A stretch of 8,330 nucleotides of DNA from Bacteroidota bacterium (GCA_022709605.1 JAKLIM010000152.1:1-8330); one strand, 5' to 3'. Numbered from the stretch's first letter, positions 1-7,446 are shown. Numbers and translations: made by a program. The notes: a model not told the origin generated them from the sequence alone.

Positions 1-125
1 TTGGTTCATCAGTTTTAGATATTTCAAAAAAAATTGCCCTTAACGATTTACAGAACGGTATGTATTTAATACAGTTACAATCGGAAAACAAAAAATCAAT
101 CCAAAAATTCATTATTCACAAATAG
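1..125 (+). CDS. C-terminal end of a T9SS-exported protein (5'-truncated)
   Basis: This is the end of an open frame that enters from the left edge (first full codon at 3) and stops at TAG 123-125, leaving 40 residues. The peptide contains LDISKKIALNDLQNGMYLIQ and ends KFIIHK. This is the pattern of the type A T9SS C-terminal sorting domain: an I..L..G.Y.I.. strand pair, then a charged turn, then K-F-I-hydrophobic-basic. In known Bacteroidetes proteins this tail directs the cargo through the outer-membrane translocon and is removed on export. The function of the rest of the protein cannot be seen. The next gene also encodes a T9SS cargo. Confidence 0.8.
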   Translation, partial: GSSVLDISKKIALNDLQNGMYLIQLQSENKKSIQKFIIHK

Positions 126-128
126 AAA

Positions 129-156
129 AAATACACTGAAAAAATTCAGTGTATTT
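129..156 (+). terminator. Perfect 12-bp hairpin after the truncated T9SS gene
   Basis: Arms 129-140 (AAATACACTGAA) and 145-156 pair perfectly around an AAAA loop, starting four bases after the stop codon of the upstream gene. The stem is AT-rich, and the T-run (169-175) is not directly attached, so it is an imperfect intrinsic terminator. It could instead protect the mRNA 3' end or separate the two T9SS genes. The GTG at 149 lies inside the right arm, which argues against it as the nuclease start. Confidence 0.5.
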
Positions 157-175
157 GAAGTTTATATCTTTTTTT

Positions 176-2269
176 ATGCAAAACAAATCCATTTTTTCGT
201 TATTGTTATTCATTTCAGTTAGTTTCTTTCTACAGGCACAGATTCCATCAGGTTATTATACAGCAGCCGAAGGAAAAACAGATGCAGCTCTTAAATCTCA
301 ACTATCTTCAATAATATCAGCAGGTTATGATGATAATGGGTATGATGGTTTATATGATATTTATAGAACAAGTGATAATTTACCCAGTGGAAAAGTTTGG
401 GATATGTATTCGATGAAAGCAGATGGAACAGCCTCCTATTACTTTTCACATGAATCAGATAAGTGTGGAAGTTACTCGGGTGAAGGCTCGTGTTACAATC
501 GCGAACATACTTTTTGTGATTCGTGGTTGGGAAACGCTTCTCCTCAAAGATCAGATGCACATCATCTTATTCCAACTGATGGTTATGTAAATAACAGAAG
601 AAGTTCTTTTCCACATGGTAAAGTAAGTTCGGCATCCTGGACTTCGACAAACGGCAGTAAATTAGGCAATTCTGATGCTTCAACAGGTTATTCGGGTACC
701 GTTTTCGAACCGATTGATGAATTTAAAGGCGATTTTGCACGTATGTATTTTTATGTTGCCACCCGTTACGAATCAAAAATTGCGGGATGGGCTAACAATG
801 GTTCTGCCGGAGCAATACTAGCGGGAAATTCTTTTCCCGCTTATAAAACATGGTTTTACACACTTATGTTGCAATGGAATAACCTGGATCCGGTAAGTCA
901 GAAAGAAATTAACAGAAACAATGCCATAGCCACATTTCAGAAAAACCGCAACCCATTCATTGATTATCCAGAGTTGGCAAATTACATTTGGGGCGATCGT
1001 AAAGGTCAGCAATGGTATATTAACGGTAGTACAAATCCTAATTTGACAAGTCCACTCTCCGGATCTGTTGTCAATTTTGGTAAAGTTGCCTATCTTCAGT
1101 CAGCTTCCACTACTATTCAAGTCAAAGCAAACGATCTTACCGGTGATTTAACATTGGCACTTGGCGGAAACAATGCTTCCAATTTCTCAATATCTACAAC
1201 TTCTTTAACCAAAAATCAGGCAGAACAAGGTTATACGCTAACAATTACATATTACGGCAACTCCGTTGGTATTCAAAATGCAACGCTGACAATTTCGGGC
1301 GGTGGAATTGCTGCAACACAAGTTGGCTTAACAGCAGAGTCAACCGATGACTTTATGGCTCTGCCGGCATCAAACATAACTTCAACCGGCTTTGATGCCA
1401 ATTGGACAACTTCGGCCAATGCTACTGGATATACTTTGGATGTTTTCACAATTTTAAATTCAGGAACTTCACAATCACAAACATTGCTTGATGAGGCATT
1501 TACATCGGGTTTACCTTCCAGTTGGACTTCATCGGGTTATATAAATGGAACCGAACTTGCTGGTTTTGTAAGGTTGGCTTCAAACGGTTCAAATGGCGTA
1601 ATTACTACTCCTGCCATTAATTTGAGTACACCTGTTACACTCATTGTAAAAGCAAAACAGTATGTTAATGATGCAGCAGGTAAACTTATTATTAAAGCAA
1701 ATTCCGATTCCATTACCAGCATTCTAACTACCAATACCAGTGTGGATTACACAATCGAAATTCCACAAAAAACAGCAGCGTCAACTATTTCGTTTTCGGC
1801 TACTGGCGGTTCGGGCAAACGTGTTTATATCGACCATGTGAAAGTTTCAACGCAGGGAATCACGCAAACGCCGGTTTCGGTAAGTGGATTTCCTATGTTT
1901 GTGGGTAATATGCTCACTTACAATGTAACAGGATTGGAAAGCGATTCTACTTATCATTACACAGTTAAGCCTGAAGGTAATTCAGCGGCAATTTCCGATA
2001 AAATTTCGTTACGTACCTTACTTTACGATTCGCTTAATGATAAATTGGAGACTGATTTTTTTTGGTACACAATAAAGGATGGCATTTCGATCAAAAAATT
2101 ACCAGTTAATTGTACGATAGCATTATTCGATGCTTATGGTAGAAAATTAAAAACATTTGAAACAAAGACATTGACTTCTGAAATAAATATTTCCATGGAA
2201 AATCACGGTGTATATTTATTGCAAATAGTACAAAATCAGAAAATGAAGTTCGTTAAAGTCGTTTACTAA
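176..2269 (+). CDS. Secreted endonuclease I family nuclease with T9SS sorting domain
   Basis: The predicted protein has 697 residues from ATG 176. An in-frame GTG at 149 would add nine residues, but it lies in a hairpin and would put extra residues before a clean signal peptide (MQNKS, then a hydrophobic stretch, cleavage near LQA|Q at residues 21/22). Residues about 30-275 match the endonuclease I family (EndA/NucM/Vvn type, non-specific DNA/RNA cleavage with a beta-beta-alpha-metal site). The key segments are NREHTF (His111), SDAHHLIPTDGYVNNRRS (about 126-143), ARMYFYVATRYE and NRNPFIDYPELANYIWG (about 256-272). Three cysteines (about 97, 106, 114) flank the catalytic His and may form a disulfide. 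After this come an Ig-like domain (about 291-390), an FN3-like domain that appears split by a jelly-roll-like insert (about 395-614), and a T9SS type A tail (about 620-697, ending KFVKVVY). It probably acts at the cell surface or outside the cell in nucleic acid scavenging. Family assignment is firm; the accessory domain names are inferred. Confidence 0.9.
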   Translation: MQNKSIFSLLLFISVSFFLQAQIPSGYYTAAEGKTDAALKSQLSSIISAGYDDNGYDGLYDIYRTSDNLPSGKVWDMYSMKADGTASYYFSHESDKCGSYSGEGSCYNREHTFCDSWLGNASPQRSDAHHLIPTDGYVNNRRSSFPHGKVSSASWTSTNGSKLGNSDASTGYSGTVFEPIDEFKGDFARMYFYVATRYESKIAGWANNGSAGAILAGNSFPAYKTWFYTLMLQWNNLDPVSQKEINRNNAIATFQKNRNPFIDYPELANYIWGDRKGQQWYINGSTNPNLTSPLSGSVVNFGKVAYLQSASTTIQVKANDLTGDLTLALGGNNASNFSISTTSLTKNQAEQGYTLTITYYGNSVGIQNATLTISGGGIAATQVGLTAESTDDFMALPASNITSTGFDANWTTSANATGYTLDVFTILNSGTSQSQTLLDEAFTSGLPSSWTSSGYINGTELAGFVRLASNGSNGVITTPAINLSTPVTLIVKAKQYVNDAAGKLIIKANSDSITSILTTNTSVDYTIEIPQKTAASTISFSATGGSGKRVYIDHVKVSTQGITQTPVSVSGFPMFVGNMLTYNVTGLESDSTYHYTVKPEGNSAAISDKISLRTLLYDSLNDKLETDFFWYTIKDGISIKKLPVNCTIALFDAYGRKLKTFETKTLTSEINISMENHGVYLLQIVQNQKMKFVKVVY

Positions 2270-2327
2270 TTTCGTTTACAGTATAAATAAATCTGAATAA
2301 ACGGGTTTAATTGAATGGGAAATTTTG

Positions 2328-2369
2328 AAAAAAGAAATTGCAGGATCTTACTTGCAATTTCTTTTTTTT
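2328..2369 (+). terminator. Intrinsic terminator of the nuclease gene
   Basis: Arms 2328-2342 and 2353-2367 pair over 15 bp (core AGAAATTGCA / TGCAATTTCT) around a 10-nt loop, ending in a run of eight T (2362-2369). The A-run on the left side would give a T-run on the other strand, so it could work in both directions. It lies about 60 bp after the nuclease stop codon and isolates that gene from the phosphate transporter. Confidence 0.8.
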
Positions 2370-2415
2370 GGTATAAGATTATCTGTTTATCATGCAATAC
2401 GAATAATTTCACTTA

Positions 2416-2448
2416 TTTTGTAACATTTTTGTAACATTTTTGAAACAT
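2416..2448 (+). promoter_or_regulatory. Three 11-bp direct repeats, Pho-box-like candidate operator
   Basis: TTTTGTAACAT occurs at 2416-2426 and again at 2427-2437, followed by TTTTGAAACAT at 2438-2448. The copies are head to tail with an 11-bp period, about one helical turn. The array ends about 16 bp before the proposed -33 element of the phosphate transporter gene. Pho boxes of PhoB/PhoP response regulators are direct repeats with 11-bp spacing (E. coli TGTCA-type, B. subtilis TTAACA-type), and TGTAACA resembles them. The repeat is seen directly; the Pho-regulator role is inferred from the pattern and the neighbouring gene. Confidence 0.5.
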
Positions 2449-2464
2449 CTATTTAACTTATTTG

Positions 2465-2498
2465 TTGATTATATTACAAAGGTTTATAACTATTTTTG
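2465..2498 (+). promoter_or_regulatory. Bacteroidetes-type promoter of the phosphate transporter gene
   Basis: A full TAnnTTTG -7 element (TATTTTTG, 2491-2498, followed by CA) is preceded by TTG at 2465-2467 with a 23-bp spacer, at the long end of the range known for TTG / TAnnTTTG promoters. Transcription would start near 2502-2506, only about 15-20 nt before ATG 2521. This supports that ATG over the TTG at 2440. Confidence 0.55.
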
Positions 2499-2520
2499 CA
2501 CCAAATTAAAAAACGAAAAA

Positions 2521-4752
2521 ATGGATACTATTTACATTGTAATTGTACTGACATTATTAGGTTTAGCAGCATTGGATTTGGTTGTAGGAGTAGCCAACGA
2601 TGCTGTTAATTTTTTAAATTCGAGTATCGGTTCTAAAGTTGCACCCCTTTGGGTCATTCTAACAGTTGCCTCTGTAGGCGTTTTGTTCGGTTCACTCTTT
2701 TCGACCGGTATGATGGAAATTGCACGAAGCGGGGTTTTTCATCCGGGCATGTTCACCTTCCCGCAAATCATGATGCTTTTTCTGGCCGTTATGGTCACAG
2801 ATGTAATCCTTTTGGATGTTTTTAACACCTTAGGTTTACCTACGTCTACCACTGTTTCGTTAATTTTCGAATTGTTGGGTGCAGCAGTAGCAGTTGCATT
2901 GGTTGATATTTGGAGAACCGATTCAGGAATGCTCATTGAATATATCAACTCGGCCAAAGCGTTGACAATTATTTCCGGAATTCTTATTTCTGTGGTTATT
3001 GCGTTTGTTTTTGGATCGGCTATTATGTGGTTGTCAAGGCTTTTATTTTCGTTCAAATACAAAAAAAACTTCAAATACATTGGCTCAATCTGGGCAGGAT
3101 TAGCACTTACAGCTATTTCATACTTTGCCATTTTCAAAGGTCTGAAAGGAACAACACTTATTTCAAAAGATGTATTGCATGCAATTTCCGATAACCTTGG
3201 GATGGTTCTGCTTTACACCATGTTGGGCTGGACAGCGTTCATGGCAATTTTACAACACATCTTTAAAGTAAATATTCTTAAAATAATAATTCTGGCCGGT
3301 ACAGCAGCATTAGCACTTTCGTTTGCAGGTAACGACTTAGTTAACTTTATAGGTGTGTTTATGGCCGGTTTAAGTTCTTACGAAATTGCATCGGGTGTTG
3401 CTGCATCGGGTGGCTCAGTAGATACGTTAATGATGACTCAGTTATCAGATCCGGTAAATGTTGATTGGCGCTATTTGTTTGGAGCCGGTGTTATAATGGT
3501 GTTAGCTTTATGGTTTTCGAAAAAAGCGAAAAGTGTTACTAAAACTGAAGTAAATCTATCACGTCAGAGCGATGGTATCGAACGGTTTTCATCGACGGGC
3601 GCCTCTCGTTCGCTGGTTCGTAATGCAATAAATATTAGTAAATTAGTAGAAAAAATAACGCCGAAAGTTGTAACAAAATTTATTGAAAAACAATTCAAAC
3701 CATTATCGGAACAAGAAGTAGGTGATGCTTCTTTCGATTTAATACGTGCATCAGTAAATCTAACTGTTTCAGCATTACTTATTTCAGCAGGTACATCCCT
3801 TAAACTACCACTTTCAACTACATACGTTACATTTATGGTGGCCATGGGTTCGTCACTTGCCGATCGTGCCTGGGGACGTGAAAGTGCAGTTTACCGTATT
3901 ACCGGAGTACTTACAGTTATAAGTGGCTGGTTTATAACTGCTTTTGTTGCATTTACAGTTGCTGCATTAGTTGCATTTGCTTTGATGTACGGTGGCATTT
4001 ATGCAGTTATCGGATCTATTGCTTTGGTCGTATTTTTATTCTTTCAATTCACACGGATACATAAAAAACGCGTGAAAAATGAAGAAAAAGAAGATTATAT
4101 CGTGTCAACCGAACATGAGATTGTAGTTAACAGTACAAATCAAATTGAAAAATCTGTAGAAACTACAATGAAAATTTATCAGGGAGTGATAGAAGGACTA
4201 TTTAAAGAAGATAGAAAAAGCCTGATGAAACTTTATAAATTGGCTGATGAATTTCATGGTGAATCAAAAAGAAGACGTGCTTATGAAGTGCTTCCCACCT
4301 TACAACGATTGGAGCAGGGTTCCCTTGACACCGGACAATATTACGTTCAGTCAGTGGATTATTCTTACGAAATTTCAGTTTCATTACGTTATATAACCGA
4401 ATCGAGTTATAATTTTATCGATAACGCACACGAAGGTTTTAACCAGGAACAAATTGAAGATTTGAAATTATTGGGTCAAACATTTACTTCTGTTTACCGC
4501 GATTTCAACAAAATGATTAAAAACAATGATTATTCAGGGTTGGAAAGAATAAAAGAAAGACGTGCTGAAATTCTTGATTTATATGCCGAATTGGTTAAAA
4601 AACAAATCAAACGTACCAAAGAAAAAGAATGTGGTACCCGCAACAGTATATTATACCTTAATATCCTGAATGAGACGAAAGTAATGGCAATGAAATCGGT
4701 TAACTTAATGCGGGCTCAAATGAATATGTTTTATTCTGATACACACAATTAA
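2521..4752 (+). CDS. Inorganic phosphate transporter, PiT/PHO4 family, with PhoU-like C-terminal domain
   Basis: A 743-residue membrane protein predicted to import inorganic phosphate (as a metal-phosphate or ion symport in characterised PiT proteins). It shows the twofold family repeat. Signature VANDAVNFLNSSIG is at about residues 24-37 and its partner AGNDLVNFIGVFMAG at about 269-283. GLPTSTT is at about 105-111 and LPLSTTYVTFM at about 429-439. Many hydrophobic segments lie between residue 4 and about 513, interrupted by a polar linker at about 334-400. From about 538 to the end the protein is soluble, helical and charged, like the PhoU-like domain fused to PiT proteins in Bacteroidetes. 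The frame stays open upstream to a TTG at 2440, but that codon lies in the direct-repeat array and upstream of the promoter, so ATG 2521 is chosen. The gene stands alone between two terminators, and Pho-type control is suggested by the upstream repeats. Confidence 0.92.
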   Translation: MDTIYIVIVLTLLGLAALDLVVGVANDAVNFLNSSIGSKVAPLWVILTVASVGVLFGSLFSTGMMEIARSGVFHPGMFTFPQIMMLFLAVMVTDVILLDVFNTLGLPTSTTVSLIFELLGAAVAVALVDIWRTDSGMLIEYINSAKALTIISGILISVVIAFVFGSAIMWLSRLLFSFKYKKNFKYIGSIWAGLALTAISYFAIFKGLKGTTLISKDVLHAISDNLGMVLLYTMLGWTAFMAILQHIFKVNILKIIILAGTAALALSFAGNDLVNFIGVFMAGLSSYEIASGVAASGGSVDTLMMTQLSDPVNVDWRYLFGAGVIMVLALWFSKKAKSVTKTEVNLSRQSDGIERFSSTGASRSLVRNAINISKLVEKITPKVVTKFIEKQFKPLSEQEVGDASFDLIRASVNLTVSALLISAGTSLKLPLSTTYVTFMVAMGSSLADRAWGRESAVYRITGVLTVISGWFITAFVAFTVAALVAFALMYGGIYAVIGSIALVVFLFFQFTRIHKKRVKNEEKEDYIVSTEHEIVVNSTNQIEKSVETTMKIYQGVIEGLFKEDRKSLMKLYKLADEFHGESKRRRAYEVLPTLQRLEQGSLDTGQYYVQSVDYSYEISVSLRYITESSYNFIDNAHEGFNQEQIEDLKLLGQTFTSVYRDFNKMIKNNDYSGLERIKERRAEILDLYAELVKKQIKRTKEKECGTRNSILYLNILNETKVMAMKSVNLMRAQMNMFYSDTHN

Positions 4753-4782
4753 GGTTTAAAATGGAATAGGTATTTATTTTAC

Positions 4783-4812
4783 AGAGCGGGTGAGAAATTA
4801 CCCGCTCTTTTT
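4783..4812 (+). terminator. Strong intrinsic terminator of the phosphate transporter gene
   Basis: Arms AGAGCGGGT (4783-4791) and ACCCGCTCT (4800-4808) form a perfect 9-bp GC-rich stem. It can extend inward by a G-T and an A-T pair to a GAAA tetraloop at 4794-4797. Five T follow at 4808-4812. It starts about 30 bp after the stop codon. Confidence 0.92.
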
Positions 4813-5004
4813 GTAAATAAGTTCCGAAAGGTATAAATCCAAAAGTAGCAAGCATATTCAGTTTATAATAATTGAAAAGTCCTTTCAAATATAAATAAAG
4901 TGGGATATTAACAAAATTTACCCTTCACGTATAAACAAAGACAGGAAATTCATTGTTATGAAGGAATAGTTTTTTGTTTATTTTTTTAAGAATACAAATA
5001 ATCG
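4813..5004. other. AT-rich intergenic region without recognisable gene
   Basis: This stretch lies between the transporter terminator and the suf promoter. It holds no convincing coding frame on either strand: the open frame on the minus strand at 4700-4888 overlaps both the transporter end and the terminator. It becomes very T-rich at 4970-4987, which is common upstream of promoters. I see no repeat, RNA gene or riboswitch pattern here. Confidence 0.6.
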
Positions 5005-5012
5005 TAAATTTG
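5005..5012 (+). promoter_or_regulatory. Probable promoter -7 element of the suf operon
   Basis: TAAATTTG followed by CA is an exact match to the Bacteroidetes TAnnTTTG -7 element and lies about 104 bp before the sufB start. The expected -33 position (about 4981-4987) is a pure T-run with no TTG; the nearest TTG (4974-4976) gives a spacer of 28, which is too long. Transcription would start near 5017-5020, leaving a leader of about 95-100 nt. I see no clear binding site for an Rrf2/IscR-type regulator in that leader. Confidence 0.5.
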
Positions 5013-5115
5013 CACTTCAAAAATAAAATAACTCAAAACAGGTTGATTTTACAATAAAAAGAGGAATTCTAAAGAAACAGCAGTTAGAGCATATCGAAAC
5101 TGAACAATTGAATTT

Positions 5116-6552
5116 ATGGCAGAAAACATATTACACGAAGTTACTCAAGCAGATTATAAATACGGTTTTACCACTGATATAGAAACAGATATAATTCCCA
5201 TTGGGCTTAATGAGGATGTTGTCAGACTAATTTCGGCAAAGAAAAAAGAACCGGAATGGATGCTCGAATATAGATTGAAAGCATTTCGGCATTGGTTAAC
5301 AATGAAAATGCCGGAATGGGCTCATCTCAAAATACCGGAAATAAATTATCAAAGTATTTCGTATTATGCAGCTCCACGTACCAATGGGCCAAAAAGTCTC
5401 GACGAAGTTGATCCTGAATTATTGAAAACATTCAATAAATTGGGCATTCCGCTCGAAGAACAAATGGCACTTTCGGGAATTGCAGTGGATGCGGTTATGG
5501 ATTCGGTGTCGGTAAAAACTACTTTCAAGGAAACGCTGGCCGAAAAAGGAATCATTTTTTGCTCTTTCAGCGAAGCAGTAGAACATCACCCGGATCTGAT
5601 ACAGAAATACATGGCATCAGTGGTTCCGATTACCGACAATTTTTTTGCGGCTTTAAATTCCGCAGTATTTAGCGATGGTTCGTTCGTTTATATTCCCAAA
5701 GGTGTTCGTTGCCCCATGGAATTATCCACTTATTTCCGTATCAACGCAATCAATACCGGACAATTTGAACGTACGCTGATAGTGGCAGATGAAGACAGCT
5801 ATGTTTCGTATCTCGAAGGTTGCACTGCTCCTACCCGCGATGAAAATCAACTTCACGCAGCCATTGTTGAAATTATTGTGATGAAAAATGCGGAGGTAAA
5901 ATATTCAACCGTACAAAACTGGTATCCCGGCGATAAAGAGGGTAAAGGTGGAGTATATAATTTTGTTACCAAACGTGGTATTTGCAAAGGCGAGAACTCA
6001 AAACTTTCGTGGACGCAGGTGGAAACCGGTTCAGCAATTACCTGGAAGTATCCGAGTTGTATTCTGCAAGGCGATAATTCGTCAGCCGAATTTTACTCGG
6101 TGGCCGTTACAAATCATCATCAGCAAGCCGATACAGGGACAAAAATGATACATCTGGGGAAAAATACCCGCAGTCATATTCTATCAAAAGGAATTTCGGC
6201 AGGAGTAAGCAACAACAGCTATCGCGGACTTGTTCGTGTGGGTGTAAATGCCGAAAATGCCCGCAATTATTCGCAGTGCGATAGTTTGTTGCTTGGGGAT
6301 AAATGTGGAGCACATACTTTTCCTTACATGGAAGTGAATAATGAAACAGCGATTGTGGAACACGAAGCAACAACCTCGAAAATCAGCGAAGATCAGATTT
6401 TCTACTGCAATCAGCGAGGCATATCCACTGAAGATGCGGTAGGACTAATCGTAAACGGTTACGCCAAGGAAGTACTGAATAAACTGCCGATGGAATTTGC
6501 CGTGGAAGCACAAAAATTGTTGCAGATAACGTTGGAAGGTAGTGTGGGGTGA
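5116..6552 (+). CDS. sufB: Fe-S cluster assembly scaffold protein SufB
   Basis: A 478-residue protein, full length for SufB (E. coli 495). SufB is the scaffold subunit of the cytosolic SufBC2D complex, on which Fe-S clusters are built from sulfur delivered by a SufS-type desulfurase. Visible family blocks are PEWMLEYRLKAF (46-57), IPKGVRCPMELSTYFRIN (193-210), YLEGCTAP (232-239, Cys236), NYSQCDSLL (384-392, Cys388), CGAHTFPYMEV (397-407), VEHEATTSKI (414-423) and the C-terminal block LPMEFAVEAQKLLQ. Aligned from the C-terminus, Cys388, His416 and Glu417 correspond to E. coli Cys405, His433 and Glu434, the functionally important cluster-assembly residues. An in-frame TGA at 5101-5103 just upstream makes ATG 5116 the first possible ATG start. 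It is the first gene of a sufBCD operon; the 141-bp gap to sufC holds a repeat element. Confidence 0.97.
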   Translation: MAENILHEVTQADYKYGFTTDIETDIIPIGLNEDVVRLISAKKKEPEWMLEYRLKAFRHWLTMKMPEWAHLKIPEINYQSISYYAAPRTNGPKSLDEVDPELLKTFNKLGIPLEEQMALSGIAVDAVMDSVSVKTTFKETLAEKGIIFCSFSEAVEHHPDLIQKYMASVVPITDNFFAALNSAVFSDGSFVYIPKGVRCPMELSTYFRINAINTGQFERTLIVADEDSYVSYLEGCTAPTRDENQLHAAIVEIIVMKNAEVKYSTVQNWYPGDKEGKGGVYNFVTKRGICKGENSKLSWTQVETGSAITWKYPSCILQGDNSSAEFYSVAVTNHHQQADTGTKMIHLGKNTRSHILSKGISAGVSNNSYRGLVRVGVNAENARNYSQCDSLLLGDKCGAHTFPYMEVNNETAIVEHEATTSKISEDQIFYCNQRGISTEDAVGLIVNGYAKEVLNKLPMEFAVEAQKLLQITLEGSVG

Positions 6553-6560
6553 CCCCCAAT

Positions 6561-6686
6561 TGCCCCCTAACCCCCTGAAGGGGGAATAAAGTTAGTATTG
6601 ATTATTAAAATAAATAACACATCTATAAATACTTCTCACCCCCTTTGTAAACTTGGGAAGTTCCCCCTTTAGGGGGTTAGGGGGCA
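6561..6686. repeat. 126-bp palindromic (REP/MITE-like) element between sufB and sufC
   Basis: Terminal arms 6561-6586 and 6661-6686 are inverted copies matching at 25 of 26 positions (left arm begins TGCCCCCTAACCCCCTG). They enclose a 74-bp centre that is AT-rich on its left side. Each arm holds its own smaller palindrome: CCCCCTGAAGGGGG at 6571-6584 and CCCCCTTTAGGGGG at 6663-6676. Further C-runs lie at 6553-6557 and 6639-6643, and a small palindrome ACTTGGGAAGT at 6651-6661. There is no open frame for a transposase and no clear target-site duplication. The element begins 8 bp after the sufB stop and ends 7 bp before the sufC ATG. Such G5/C5 palindromes look like dispersed repeats I associate with Bacteroidetes intergenic regions, but the copy number cannot be seen here. 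Confidence 0.8.
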
Positions 6687-6693
6687 GTTAAAT

Positions 6694-7446
6694 ATGTTAC
6701 AAATTAAAAACTTACATGCCAATATCAATGGCAAAGAAATATTAAAAGGATTGACACTGACTGTTAAACCGGGAGAAATTCATGCAATTATGGGACCCAA
6801 TGGTGCCGGAAAATCAACATTGGCATCAGTACTTACCGGCAATCCGGCTTTCGAAGTAACTCATGGATCGGTTTCGTTTCATGGTAAAGATTTGCTGGAA
6901 CTTGCTCCCGAACAGCGTGCTAACGAAGGAATATTCCTTAGTTTCCAGTATCCGGTTGAAATTCCGGGTGTTAGCATGGTGAACTTTATGCGTACAGCCA
7001 TAAACGAACAACGCAAATACCGTAATCAGGATCCAATTTCGGCAACCGATTTTTTACGTTTGATGCGTGAGAAAAAAGAATTGGTGGAAATGGATAATAA
7101 ACTTACCAGCCGTTCGGTGAACGAAGGTTTCTCGGGTGGTGAGAAAAAACGCAATGAAATTTTTCAAATGGCAATGCTCAATCCGAGCCTTTCAATTCTC
7201 GACGAAACAGACTCAGGATTGGATATTGACGCGCTCCGCATTGTGGCTAATGGAGTAAATAAACTGAAAAATGCCGACAATGCTACAATTGTAATTACGC
7301 ATTATCAACGCTTGCTCGATTATATTGTGCCTGACTTTGTACACGTATTGTACGATGGACGGATTGTGAAAACAGGTGATAAAAACCTGGCACTCGAACT
7401 CGAAGATAAAGGTTACGACTGGATAAAACAGGAAGTGGAAGCTTAA
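6694..7446 (+). CDS. sufC: Fe-S cluster assembly ATPase SufC
   Basis: A 250-residue soluble ABC-type ATPase, the usual SufC length. It binds SufB and SufD and drives the conformational change needed for cluster assembly. All ABC motifs are intact: Walker A GPNGAGKST (34-42), Q-loop LSFQYPVEIPGV (82-93, Gln85), signature FSGGEKKR (146-153), Walker B SILDE (167-171) followed by TDSGLD (D-loop, 172-177), and the H-loop histidine in ITHYQRLLDYI (His203). The ETDSGLD form and FQYPVEIPGV are typical of SufC rather than transporter ATPases. The ATG is only 7 bp downstream of the right arm of the inverted-repeat element, so the region normally used for ribosome binding is part of the repeat. No Shine-Dalgarno-like motif other than the G-runs of the repeat is present. 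Confidence 0.97.
   Translation: MLQIKNLHANINGKEILKGLTLTVKPGEIHAIMGPNGAGKSTLASVLTGNPAFEVTHGSVSFHGKDLLELAPEQRANEGIFLSFQYPVEIPGVSMVNFMRTAINEQRKYRNQDPISATDFLRLMREKKELVEMDNKLTSRSVNEGFSGGEKKRNEIFQMAMLNPSLSILDETDSGLDIDALRIVANGVNKLKNADNATIVITHYQRLLDYIVPDFVHVLYDGRIVKTGDKNLALELEDKGYDWIKQEVEA

Noticed and set aside
2440..2520. Possible 27-residue N-terminal extension of the phosphate transporter from TTG 2440
   Set aside because: The codon overlaps the direct-repeat array and lies upstream of the proposed promoter; the ATG at 2521 begins directly at the first conserved membrane segment.
2739..3137. Open frame of 132 codons on the minus strand
   Set aside because: It is antisense to the conserved membrane part of the phosphate transporter and has no domain-like sequence or start context.
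4700..4888. Minus-strand frame with a hydrophobic stretch (about 62 codons)
   Set aside because: It spans the transporter C-terminus, a clear intrinsic terminator and intergenic DNA; no family resemblance is evident.
5948..6148. Plus-strand 66-codon frame inside sufB
   Set aside because: It is an out-of-frame shadow of well-conserved SufB sequence.
6553..6686. G-quadruplex potential from repeated G5/C5 runs
   Set aside because: Only two or three runs lie close together on either strand; the pairing of G and C arms is the simpler explanation.
6553..6693. Possible riboswitch or attenuator between sufB and sufC
   Set aside because: The structure is explained by near-identical inverted arms of a repeat element; no known riboswitch core is visible and no U-tract follows the fold.
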